Both the position numbers and the translations under genes were made by a program. Shown in pieces: positions 22,976 through 30,130 of a stretch of DNA of 42,467 nucleotides; positions within the stretch are counted from its first letter, which is position 1; each line of letters opens with the position of its first letter. The notes under the pieces are model-generated. The model searched no databases. It worked only from the letters and a program-made list of their open reading frames with translations, and was not told the origin of the DNA. Origin of the DNA: Isoptericola sp042668085 (GTDB lineage: Bacteria; Actinomycetota; Actinomycetes; Actinomycetales; Cellulomonadaceae); the NCBI RefSeq assembly GCF_042668085.1, contig NZ_JBHVBO010000021.1, positions 1 through 42,467 on the forward strand, written 5' to 3'.

Positions 22976-24061
22976 ATGGCCTCCGCCGCACCCGCCGTCG
23001 AGCTCGACGCCGCTGGCCGCCCCGTGCGCGTCTCCAGCCCCGACCGCGTCGTCTTCCCCGAGCTGTCCGACCGTCCGGGCCTCACGAAGCGCGAGATCGT
23101 CGAGTTCTTCCTGTCCGTGGGCGACGGCATCCTCGGCGCGCTACTGCACCGGCCCACGACGCTCGAGCGCTGGCCGAAGGGATGGTGGCCGGAGGCGGTG
23201 ATGGCGACGCGCGCCGACAACCGCGGCGACGCGTTCTACCAGAAGCGCCTGCCGAAGGGCGCTCCCGACTGGGTGGAGACCGCGACCATCGCGTTCCCCA
23301 GCGGGCGCACCGCCGACGAGGTCGCGCCGACGGAGCTCGCCGTCGTCGCCTGGGCCGCCAACCTCGGCACCCTGACCTTCCACCCGTGGCCGGTGCGCCG
23401 CGACGACGTCGAGGCGGTCGACCAGCTGCGCATCGACCTCGACCCGCAGCCCGGCACCTCCTTCGACGACGCCGCCGCGGTCGCGCCCCACCTGCGCGAC
23501 CTGCTCACGGAGCTCGGGCTCACCGGCTACCCGAAGACGTCGGGCGGGCGCGGCCTGCACGTCTTCGTGCCCCTCGCGCCGCGCTGGTCGTTCCAGCAGG
23601 CCCGCCGGGCCACCATCGCGGTCGGCCGCGAGCTCGAGCGCCGCCTGCCCGACCGGGTCACGACGAAGTGGTGGAAGGAGGAGCGGGGCGAGAAGATCTT
23701 CGTCGACTACAACCAGATGGCGCGCGACCGCACCATCGCCTCCGCGTACTCCGTCCGGGCGAACAAGCGCGCCACCGTCTCCACGCCGCTGGAGTGGGAC
23801 GAGGTCGGCGAGGTGCACCCGGACGACTTCGACGTCACGACCGTCCCCGCCCGCTTCGCGGAGCGCGGCGACCTGTTCGCCGCCCTCCGGGCCGACCGCG
23901 ACCCGGGCCTGGACTGCTCCCTCGACGCCGCGCTCGAGCTCGCGCGGCGCGACGAGGAGGAGCACGGGCTCGGCGATCTCCCCTACCCGCCGGAGTACCC
24001 GAAGATGCCGGGCGAGCCGAAGCGCGTGCAGCCCAGCCGGGACACCGACCGCAAGCGCTGA
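22976..24061 (+). CDS. Stand-alone LigD-type primase-polymerase
   Basis: A 361-residue archaeo-eukaryotic-primase-superfamily polymerase equivalent to the LigD polymerase domain. Motif I is RIDLDPQPG (Asp154, Asp156), motif II is SGGRGLHVFVPL (Ser189 to His195) and motif III is FVDYNQMARDRT (Asp244). SAYSVRANKRATVSTPLEWDEV is typical of the C-terminal part. It probably inserts ribo- or deoxynucleotides at breaks or gaps. No nuclease or ligase domain is fused. An ATP-dependent ligase is encoded on the opposite strand 0.7 kb away, and no Ku gene is in the window. Confidence 0.92.
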   Translation: MASAAPAVELDAAGRPVRVSSPDRVVFPELSDRPGLTKREIVEFFLSVGDGILGALLHRPTTLERWPKGWWPEAVMATRADNRGDAFYQKRLPKGAPDWVETATIAFPSGRTADEVAPTELAVVAWAANLGTLTFHPWPVRRDDVEAVDQLRIDLDPQPGTSFDDAAAVAPHLRDLLTELGLTGYPKTSGGRGLHVFVPLAPRWSFQQARRATIAVGRELERRLPDRVTTKWWKEERGEKIFVDYNQMARDRTIASAYSVRANKRATVSTPLEWDEVGEVHPDDFDVTTVPARFAERGDLFAALRADRDPGLDCSLDAALELARRDEEEHGLGDLPYPPEYPKMPGEPKRVQPSRDTDRKR

Positions 24062-24075
24062 GCGGCCACCCGATC

Positions 24076-24136
24076 GTTGTGGGCGCTCGTCGGGCGTGAT
24101 TCATGTGGTGGATCGCGCCAGACGAGCACCCACAAC
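24076..24136. repeat. 21-bp imperfect inverted repeat between convergent genes
   Basis: Arms at 24076-24096 and 24116-24136 match at 19 of 21 positions around a 19-nt loop; the left arm begins GTTGTGGGCGCTCGTC. It lies between the ends of the primase-polymerase and the DHFR-like gene. In the minus-strand RNA one of the two mismatches becomes a G.U pair. It is a likely two-way terminator, but the arms are longer and less GC-uniform than needed, so a REP-like mobile palindrome is also possible. Confidence 0.75.
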
Positions 24137-24138
24137 TG

Positions 24139-24705
24139 TCAGGGGCGGGTGTAGCGCAGGAAGACCGACCCGTCGCCGAGCGGCACGCACTCGGCCCGGA
24201 CGAGGTCGGCCTGCATCCCGTCCGGCAGCAGGCGCAGCCCGCCGCCGGCGACGTGCGGCACCACGCGCACCGTCAGCTCCTCGACCACCCCGGCCAGCAG
24301 CGCCCCCGCGGCCGTCGTCGGGCCGGAGACCTCGACGACGCCGTCGGTCCCGGCTGCGATCTCGGCCAGGCGCTCGGGAGTGAGCCGCGGCTCGAGCGTG
24401 GTGCGGGGCGCGTCGACGCCGCTCCCGGCCGCCACGAGGGTGTCGGAGCACACCACCTTGTCGATCCCCCGCCAGATCTCCGCGAACTCGTCCGTCGCGT
24501 CGCTCTGCCCGGTCTCCCACGTGTCCCACACGCGCATGGCCTCGAACATGTGCCGGCCCACGACGAAGGTCCGCACGTCCCGGACCTGGCCGTTGATGAA
24601 CGCGTGGACGGCGTCGTCCGGCGCGCCCCAGTCGAAGTCGCCCGACGCGTCGGCCACGTAGCCGTCGAGCGAACAGCTCATGAGTCCGTACCTGAGTGTG
24701 CCCAT
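24139..24705 (-). CDS. Dihydrofolate reductase family protein (RibD C-terminal-like)
   Basis: A 188-residue DHFR-fold protein of the YwjB/RibD-C group. It starts MGTLRYGLMSCSLDGYVADASGDFDWG, where SLDGYVA is the hallmark. RTFVVGRHMFEAMRVWDTW forms the central NADPH-site strand-helix, VEVSGPTTAAGALLAGVVEELTVRVVPHVAGGGLRLLP the second, and it ends with VFLRYTRP. It is probably an NADPH-dependent reductase of unknown substrate; essential folate reduction is unlikely to be its job. It lies 56 bp downstream of the ligase gene. The start has only a weak ribosome binding site. Confidence 0.85.
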   Translation of the reverse strand: MGTLRYGLMSCSLDGYVADASGDFDWGAPDDAVHAFINGQVRDVRTFVVGRHMFEAMRVWDTWETGQSDATDEFAEIWRGIDKVVCSDTLVAAGSGVDAPRTTLEPRLTPERLAEIAAGTDGVVEVSGPTTAAGALLAGVVEELTVRVVPHVAGGGLRLLPDGMQADLVRAECVPLGDGSVFLRYTRP

Positions 24706-24761
24706 GGTCCCCAGACCGTCCTCGCGCCCCGTCCTCATCGGTCGGCCTCCCGGCAGCGGGG

Positions 24762-25919
24762 TCAGGCCGTGCCCGGCGCTCCGGGCAGCAGGCCGGCCAG
24801 GTCGTAGCCGACCGGCTCCTCGAGCTGGGCGTACGTGCACGACGACGGCTCCCGGTCGGGCCGCCAGCGCTTGAACTGCGCGGTGTGCCGGAAGCGGGAG
24901 CCCTCCATGTGGTCGTACCCGACCTCCAGCACCCGCTCGACCCGCAGCGGCGTGAACGACAGGTCCTTGCCGGCGCTCCAGCGCGACTGCGCGCCCGGGC
25001 GCCGCTCCCCCGCGCTGCCGTCCGCGACCGCCGGGTCCTGCCAGTCGGCCCACGGGTGCGCGGCGGCGTCCTCGGTGCCCGGCTCCACGACGAGGGGCGC
25101 GAGCTCGGCGTGCAGAGCCGCGCGCCGGGCCGCCGGGAACGAGGCCGAGACCCCGACGAACTGCAGGCTGGTGGGATCGTCGGCGTCGGCGTACAGCCCG
25201 AGCAGGAGGGAGCCGATGAGGGGCTTCGAGGCCGTCGACGTCTTGTGCAGCCGGTAGCCGGCGAGGACGACGTCGGCCGTGCGGGCGTGCTTGATCTTCA
25301 GCAGCGCGCGCTTGTTCGGCTGATAGGGGTCGTCGAGCCGCTTCGCGACGACGCCGTCGAGCCCGGCGCCCTCGAACGACTCGAACCAGTCGCGGCCGAC
25401 GGCGGCGTCCTGCGTACGGGGCGTGGCGTGCACCTGCGGCCCGTCGAGTCCGAGCCCGTCGAGCACGGCGAGACGCTCGCGCAGCGGCTGCCCGGACAGG
25501 TCGTCGTCGCCGAGGGCGAGGACGTCGAAGACGACGAGGCTGGCCGGCGTCTCGGTCGCGAGGAGCCGCACACGCGACTCGGCCGGGTGGATCCGCTGAC
25601 CGAGCGCGTCGAAGTCCAGGTGCGCCGCCGTCCCGGCCGCGCCTTCGCCGGGGCGCGCGACGACGATCTCGCCGTCGACGACGCAGCGCTCCGGGAGCGC
25701 GTCGAGCACCGCGTCCACCACGTCCGGGAAGTAGCGCTGCATCGGGCGGCCGTTGCGGGAGTCGATCCGCACGTCGTCGCCGTCGCGGAACACCAGCGCG
25801 CGGAAGCCGTCCCACTTCGGCTCGTACACCCAGGCCGCCTCGCCGTCGGGCTGGTCCGGCACCTCCGGCACGGACTTCGCGAGCATGGGCAGCACCGGCG
25901 GTTCGAGCGGCAGGGTCAT
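24762..25919 (-). CDS. ATP-dependent DNA ligase (LigC-like)
   Basis: A 385-residue ligase with adenylation and OB-fold domains only. Motif I is EPKWDGFRAL (Lys35 the adenylated lysine); VDGEIVV, VVFDVLALG, GLDGVVAKR and LKIKHARTADVVLAGYR follow, covering motifs III to V. It resembles mycobacterial LigC (Rv3731) more than LigB or LigD. It may seal nicks in base-excision or end-joining repair with the nearby LigD-type polymerase. The ATG is indicated by TAGGTT 7 nt upstream (leaderless). Confidence 0.9.
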   Translation of the reverse strand: MTLPLEPPVLPMLAKSVPEVPDQPDGEAAWVYEPKWDGFRALVFRDGDDVRIDSRNGRPMQRYFPDVVDAVLDALPERCVVDGEIVVARPGEGAAGTAAHLDFDALGQRIHPAESRVRLLATETPASLVVFDVLALGDDDLSGQPLRERLAVLDGLGLDGPQVHATPRTQDAAVGRDWFESFEGAGLDGVVAKRLDDPYQPNKRALLKIKHARTADVVLAGYRLHKTSTASKPLIGSLLLGLYADADDPTSLQFVGVSASFPAARRAALHAELAPLVVEPGTEDAAAHPWADWQDPAVADGSAGERRPGAQSRWSAGKDLSFTPLRVERVLEVGYDHMEGSRFRHTAQFKRWRPDREPSSCTYAQLEEPVGYDLAGLLPGAPGTA

Positions 25920-25926
25920 GCTGGCG

Positions 25927-25932
25927 AACCTA
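25927..25932 (-). promoter_or_regulatory. Leaderless -10 element of the ligase gene
   Basis: TAGGTT on the minus strand, followed by 7 nt (cgccagc) and the ATG. The hexamer is identical to that of the convergent primase-polymerase gene. Confidence 0.55.
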
Positions 25933-25985
25933 CTCCGCGGACCCGCGGCCCGCGCTGTCAGACCCGCCCAGGCTGCCCTGTGCTG

Positions 25986-28349
25986 TCAGACGCCCGCGGA
26001 CTCCTGGTGCACGTCGGCGGCCTTCGTGCCGGTGATCCGGTAGACGTCGAAGACGCCGTCCACCTTGCGCACCGCGGTGAGCACCTGCTGCAGGTGGCCC
26101 GGCTCCGCCATCTCGAAGACGAACTTCGACAGCGCGATCCGGTCGGACGACGTCGAGACCGTCGCCGACAGGATGTTGACGTGGTAGTCGGACAGCACCT
26201 TCGTGACGTCGGACAGCAGCCGTGAGCGGTCGAGCGCCTCCACCTGGATCTGCACCAGGAACATCGTGTTCGCGCCGGTCGTCCAGGACACGTCCACCAT
26301 CCGCTCCGGCTGCGCCTTCGCGAGCTGCTCCGCGTTGGAGCAGTCCGCGCGGTGCACGCTGACGCCCGCCCCGCGGGTCACGAAGCCGACGATCGAGTCC
26401 CCGGGTACCGGGGTGCAGCACTTGGCGAGCTTGACCCAGATGTCGTCCACGCCCTTGACGACCACGCCCGGGTCGCCGGTGCGGCCCCGACGCGAGGGGC
26501 GGCCGGGGGCCGCGACCTCCGCGGCGTCCTCCTCGGTGCCCTCCTCGCCCCCCAGGGACTTGACCAGCAGGTCGACGACGTGAGGCGCAGACGCGTGGCC
26601 CTCGCCCACCGCCGCGTACAGCGCGGAGACGTCGGCGTAGCGCATGTCGTTCGCCAGCCCGACGAGCGCCTCGTGACTGAGCAGGCGCTGGATCGGCAGG
26701 TTCTGCTTGCGCATCGCCTTGGTGATGGCGTCCTTGCCCTGCTCGATCGCCTCCTCGCGCCGCTCCTTGGTGAACCACTGGCGGATCTTGTTGCGGGCAC
26801 GCGCCGACTTCACGAACGCGAGCCAGTCCCGCGACGGGCCCGCGGACTCCGCCTTCGAGGTGAGGATGTCGACCGTGTCGCCGTTCTGCAGCGTCGAGTC
26901 CAGCGGCACGAGGCGCCCGTTGACGCGCGCGCCCATCGTGCGGTGGCCCACCTCGGTGTGCACCGAGTAGGCGAAGTCGACCGGCGTGGCGCCGGCGGGC
27001 AGCGCCATGACCTCGCCCTTCGGCGTGAAGACGTACACCTCCGCGCCGCCGATCTCGTAGCGCAGCGAGTCGAGGAACTCGCTCGGGTCGGCGGTCTCGC
27101 GCTGCCAGTCCACGAGCTGGCGCAGCCAGGCCATGTCGTTGGCGCGCGGGTCGTCCGACGCGGCCTTGCCGGCGGGCGCCATCTGCTTGTACTTCCAGTG
27201 CGCGGCCACGCCGTACTCCGCGCGGCGGTGCATGTCGTGCGTGCGGATCTGGATCTCGACCGGCTTGCCGCCCGGGCCCACCACCGTCGTGTGCAGCGAC
27301 TGGTACATGTTGAACTTCGGCATCGCGATGTAGTCCTTGAACCGGCCCGGGACCGGGTTCCAGCGCGCGTGGAGCGCGCCGAGCACCGCGTAGCAGTCCC
27401 GCACCGTGTCCACGAGGACGCGCGTGCCGACGAGGTCGTAGATCTCCGCGAAGTCGTGCCCGCGCACGATCATCTTCTGGTAGATCGAGTAGTAGTGCTT
27501 GGGCCGGCCCGTCACGGTCGCCTTGATCTTCGCGCTGCGCAGGTCGGCGGAGATCTGCTCGCGCACCACCGACAGGTACTCCTCGCGGGCCGGCGCACGC
27601 TCCGCCACCAGGTGCACGATCTCGTCGTACACCTTGGGGTACAGGGTCTGGAAGGACAGGTCCTCCAGCTCCCACTTGATCGTGTTCATGCCGAGCCGGT
27701 GCGCCAGCGGGGCGTAGATCTCGAGCGTCTCGCGCGCCTTGCGCTGCGCGGAGTTGCCGGAGACGTACTTCCAGGTGCGGGCGTTGTGCAGGCGGTCGGC
27801 GAGCTTGATGACCAGCACGCGGATGTCCTTGGCCATCGCCACGACCATCTTGCGCACGGTCTCCGCCTGGGCGGCGTCGCCGTACTTCACCTTGTCCAGC
27901 TTGGTGACGCCGTCGACGAGCATGGCGATCTCCTCGCCGTACTCGCGCGTCAGCTCGTCGAGCCCGTAGTCCGTGTCCTCGACCGTGTCGTGCAGCAGCG
28001 CGGCCGCCAGGGTCGCGCCGTCGAAGCCGAGCTCGGCGAGGATGGTCGCCACGGCGACCGGGTGCGTGATGTACGGGTCGCCGGACTTGCGCTCCTGGCC
28101 CCGATGACATCGCTCGGCCGTCGCGTAGGCGCGCTCGAGCACCGAGAGGTCGGACTTCGGGTGGTTGGTGCGCACGGCCTGGAGGACGGGCTCGAGCGCC
28201 GGCGTCGTGGGTGGCGCGCCCCGCACGCCGAGCCGCACGAGCCGGTTGCGCACGCTGCGGCCGGAGCCGCCGCCGCGTCCCGGCGCAGCCCCCTGCCCGG
28301 TGGATCCCTGGGGCGCGGCGGCGCGCGCGACCTTCGTCTCGTCGCTCAT
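25986..28349 (-). CDS. rel: Bifunctional (p)ppGpp synthetase/hydrolase Rel
   Basis: A 787-residue RelA/SpoT homologue that makes and degrades (p)ppGpp in response to amino-acid starvation on ribosomes. The hydrolase HD domain is intact (H96 in YITHPVAV, HDTVEDT at 120-126, RLHNARTW). The synthetase has RPKHYYSIYQKM (from about residue 282, the bifunctional-type RxKD-equivalent region nearby), YQSLHTTV and EIQIRTHDMHRRAE. TGS (EVYVFTPKGEVMALP), a helical/zinc-finger-like region (CCTPVPGD) and a C-terminal ACT domain follow. The ATG has a perfect AAGGAGG six bases upstream. It is the last gene of the secD-secF-apt-rel run. Confidence 0.96.
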   Translation of the reverse strand: MSDETKVARAAAPQGSTGQGAAPGRGGGSGRSVRNRLVRLGVRGAPPTTPALEPVLQAVRTNHPKSDLSVLERAYATAERCHRGQERKSGDPYITHPVAVATILAELGFDGATLAAALLHDTVEDTDYGLDELTREYGEEIAMLVDGVTKLDKVKYGDAAQAETVRKMVVAMAKDIRVLVIKLADRLHNARTWKYVSGNSAQRKARETLEIYAPLAHRLGMNTIKWELEDLSFQTLYPKVYDEIVHLVAERAPAREEYLSVVREQISADLRSAKIKATVTGRPKHYYSIYQKMIVRGHDFAEIYDLVGTRVLVDTVRDCYAVLGALHARWNPVPGRFKDYIAMPKFNMYQSLHTTVVGPGGKPVEIQIRTHDMHRRAEYGVAAHWKYKQMAPAGKAASDDPRANDMAWLRQLVDWQRETADPSEFLDSLRYEIGGAEVYVFTPKGEVMALPAGATPVDFAYSVHTEVGHRTMGARVNGRLVPLDSTLQNGDTVDILTSKAESAGPSRDWLAFVKSARARNKIRQWFTKERREEAIEQGKDAITKAMRKQNLPIQRLLSHEALVGLANDMRYADVSALYAAVGEGHASAPHVVDLLVKSLGGEEGTEEDAAEVAAPGRPSRRGRTGDPGVVVKGVDDIWVKLAKCCTPVPGDSIVGFVTRGAGVSVHRADCSNAEQLAKAQPERMVDVSWTTGANTMFLVQIQVEALDRSRLLSDVTKVLSDYHVNILSATVSTSSDRIALSKFVFEMAEPGHLQQVLTAVRKVDGVFDVYRITGTKAADVHQESAGV

Positions 28350-28402
28350 CTGCGCCTCCTTCCGCAACCACCGTGGGGTCGCCGACGGCCGGGACGGCAA
28401 GT

Positions 28403-29020
28403 CTACGACTCCACGCGCAGCAGAGCCTCGACCGTCCGGCCGGTCAGCCTGTCGCGTCCGCCCAGGCCGGCGAGCTCGAGCAGGAACGCCAGGGCGACCA
28501 CCTGGCCGCCCGACCGCTCCACCAGCTCGGCCGCCGCGCACGCCGTCCCTCCGGTCGCGAGCACGTCGTCGACCAGGAGAACACGCGCGCCCGCCTCGAG
28601 TGTTCCCGTGCGCAGCTCGATCGCCGCGGAGCCGTACTCGAGGTCGTAGTCCACCCGCTCCACCGGCGGCGGCAGCTTGCCCGCCTTGCGCAGCGGCAGG
28701 AACCCGACCCCGAGGCGGGTCGCGAGCGGCGCCCCCAGGAGGAAGCCGCGCGCCTCCATGCCCGCCACGACGTCCACGCCGCCGTCGGCGTCGACCAGGC
28801 GGGCGAACGCCTCCACGACGTCCGCCAGCGCCGCGCCGTCGGCGAGGAGCGGGGTGATGTCGCGGAACACCACCGGCGGGTGCGGGTAGTCCGGCACGTC
28901 GCGGATCAGCGCACGCACCTCCGCGGCGCGCTCGGCGCCGAGGCCGCCCAGCCCGTCGACGACGATGTCGTCCACGGTGCCGCTCGGCAGACCGAGGTCG
29001 TCGGCCGTCTCGTCCCTCAT
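28403..29020 (-). CDS. apt: Adenine phosphoribosyltransferase
   Basis: A 205-residue purine salvage enzyme converting adenine and PRPP to AMP. The PRPP-binding loop is VLLVDDVLATGGTA. The N-terminal FRDITPLLAD and GMEARGFLLGAPLA are typical of APRTs, as is the flexible loop LRKAGKLPPPV. The conserved gene order secD-secF-apt-rel is kept, with 12 bp to secF and 53 bp to rel. GGGACGAGC precedes the ATG. Confidence 0.95.
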   Translation of the reverse strand: MRDETADDLGLPSGTVDDIVVDGLGGLGAERAAEVRALIRDVPDYPHPPVVFRDITPLLADGAALADVVEAFARLVDADGGVDVVAGMEARGFLLGAPLATRLGVGFLPLRKAGKLPPPVERVDYDLEYGSAAIELRTGTLEAGARVLLVDDVLATGGTACAAAELVERSGGQVVALAFLLELAGLGGRDRLTGRTVEALLRVES

Positions 29021-29032
29021 GCTCGTCCCGGC

Positions 29033-30130
29033 TCAGCGGCCGCGCTTGCGGCGCGGCTGGGCACGGTTGCCCTGGTGCTGGCCCGGGATCAGCTGCGCGG
29101 ACCCGGTCGTGTACGCCGCGACCTCGGCGTCGTGGCCGCCCTCGGCGACCAGGCCGGCGCGCTCCTCGAGGACCGCCTTCGTGTGCGCGGCGATCTTCGG
29201 CTCGCGCTCACGCAGGGCGACGTCGAGCGGCGTGGCGAGGAAGAGCGACGACGCCGCGCCTACCGCGATACCGACGAACAGCGACAGCGACAGGTCGCGC
29301 AGCGTGCCCGCGCCCAGCAGGAACGCGCCCACGAAGAGGATGCTCGCCACCGGCAGGAGCGCCACGACCGAGGTGTTGATCGACCGCACCAGGGTCTGGT
29401 TCACGGCGAGGTTGGCCCGCTCGGCGTAGGTGCTGCGGGTCTGCGTGAGCACGTCCGCCGTGTTCTCGCGGACCTTGTCGAACACGACCATCTTGTCGTA
29501 GAGGGAGAAGCCGAGGATCGTGAGGAACCCGATGATGGTCGACGGCGTGACCTCCCAGCCGATCGCCGCGTAGACGCCGGCCGAGATGAGCAGGTCGGCG
29601 AGCATCGCGACGATCGCCGCCACGGACATCCGCCAGGCTCGGAAGTACACGGCCATGAACAGCGCCGCGGCGACCACGAACACGACGGTGCCCCACAGCG
29701 CGCGGGTCGAGACGCCGGCGCCCCAGGTCGGGCCGACGAACGACGTCGTCACGGCGGACTCGTCGACGTCGTACGCGGTGGCGAGCCCCGTGACCAGGGC
29801 GGCCTCCTCGTCCGGGGTGACCTGCTCGGTCTGCACGCGCACCGCCGAGCCGCCCACGATCGCGACGCGGGGCTCCTCGTTCGGGAGCACCTCGTGCACG
29901 GCGTCGATGGCCACCTGCTGCTCGGTGGAGGTCACGTCGTTGACCGTGAACTCGGTGCCGCCGCGGAAGTCGATGCCCAGGGTGAGGCCTTTGACGAGGA
30001 TCACGGCGATCGACGCGACCGCGAGGATGCCCGCCACGGTGAACCAGCGCGCACGGCGCTGCACGATCGGGTAGGACCGCCGGCCCGTGTAGAGGTCATT
30101 GCCCCACTGGGCGAATCGCATGCGGGCCAT
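29033..30130 (-). CDS. secF: Protein translocase subunit SecF
   Basis: A 365-residue inner-membrane protein that works with SecD to drive the late, proton-motive-force-dependent stage of Sec export. One N-terminal transmembrane helix (about 29-46) is followed by GIDFRGGTEFTV, a periplasmic loop, and five more helices with the signature ILGFSLYDKMVVFDKVREN and RSINTSVVALLPVASILFVGAFLL. The C-terminus is basic (QPRRKRGR). The ATG shares one base with the secD stop (TGATG), so translation is coupled. Confidence 0.97.
   Translation of the reverse strand: MARMRFAQWGNDLYTGRRSYPIVQRRARWFTVAGILAVASIAVILVKGLTLGIDFRGGTEFTVNDVTSTEQQVAIDAVHEVLPNEEPRVAIVGGSAVRVQTEQVTPDEEAALVTGLATAYDVDESAVTTSFVGPTWGAGVSTRALWGTVVFVVAAALFMAVYFRAWRMSVAAIVAMLADLLISAGVYAAIGWEVTPSTIIGFLTILGFSLYDKMVVFDKVRENTADVLTQTRSTYAERANLAVNQTLVRSINTSVVALLPVASILFVGAFLLGAGTLRDLSLSLFVGIAVGAASSLFLATPLDVALREREPKIAAHTKAVLEERAGLVAEGGHDAEVAAYTTGSAQLIPGQHQGNRAQPRRKRGR

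Noticed and set aside
22279..24061. AbiE-type abortive-infection system
   Set aside because: The gene after the AbiEi-like protein is a LigD-type polymerase with AEP motifs, not an AbiEii nucleotidyltransferase.
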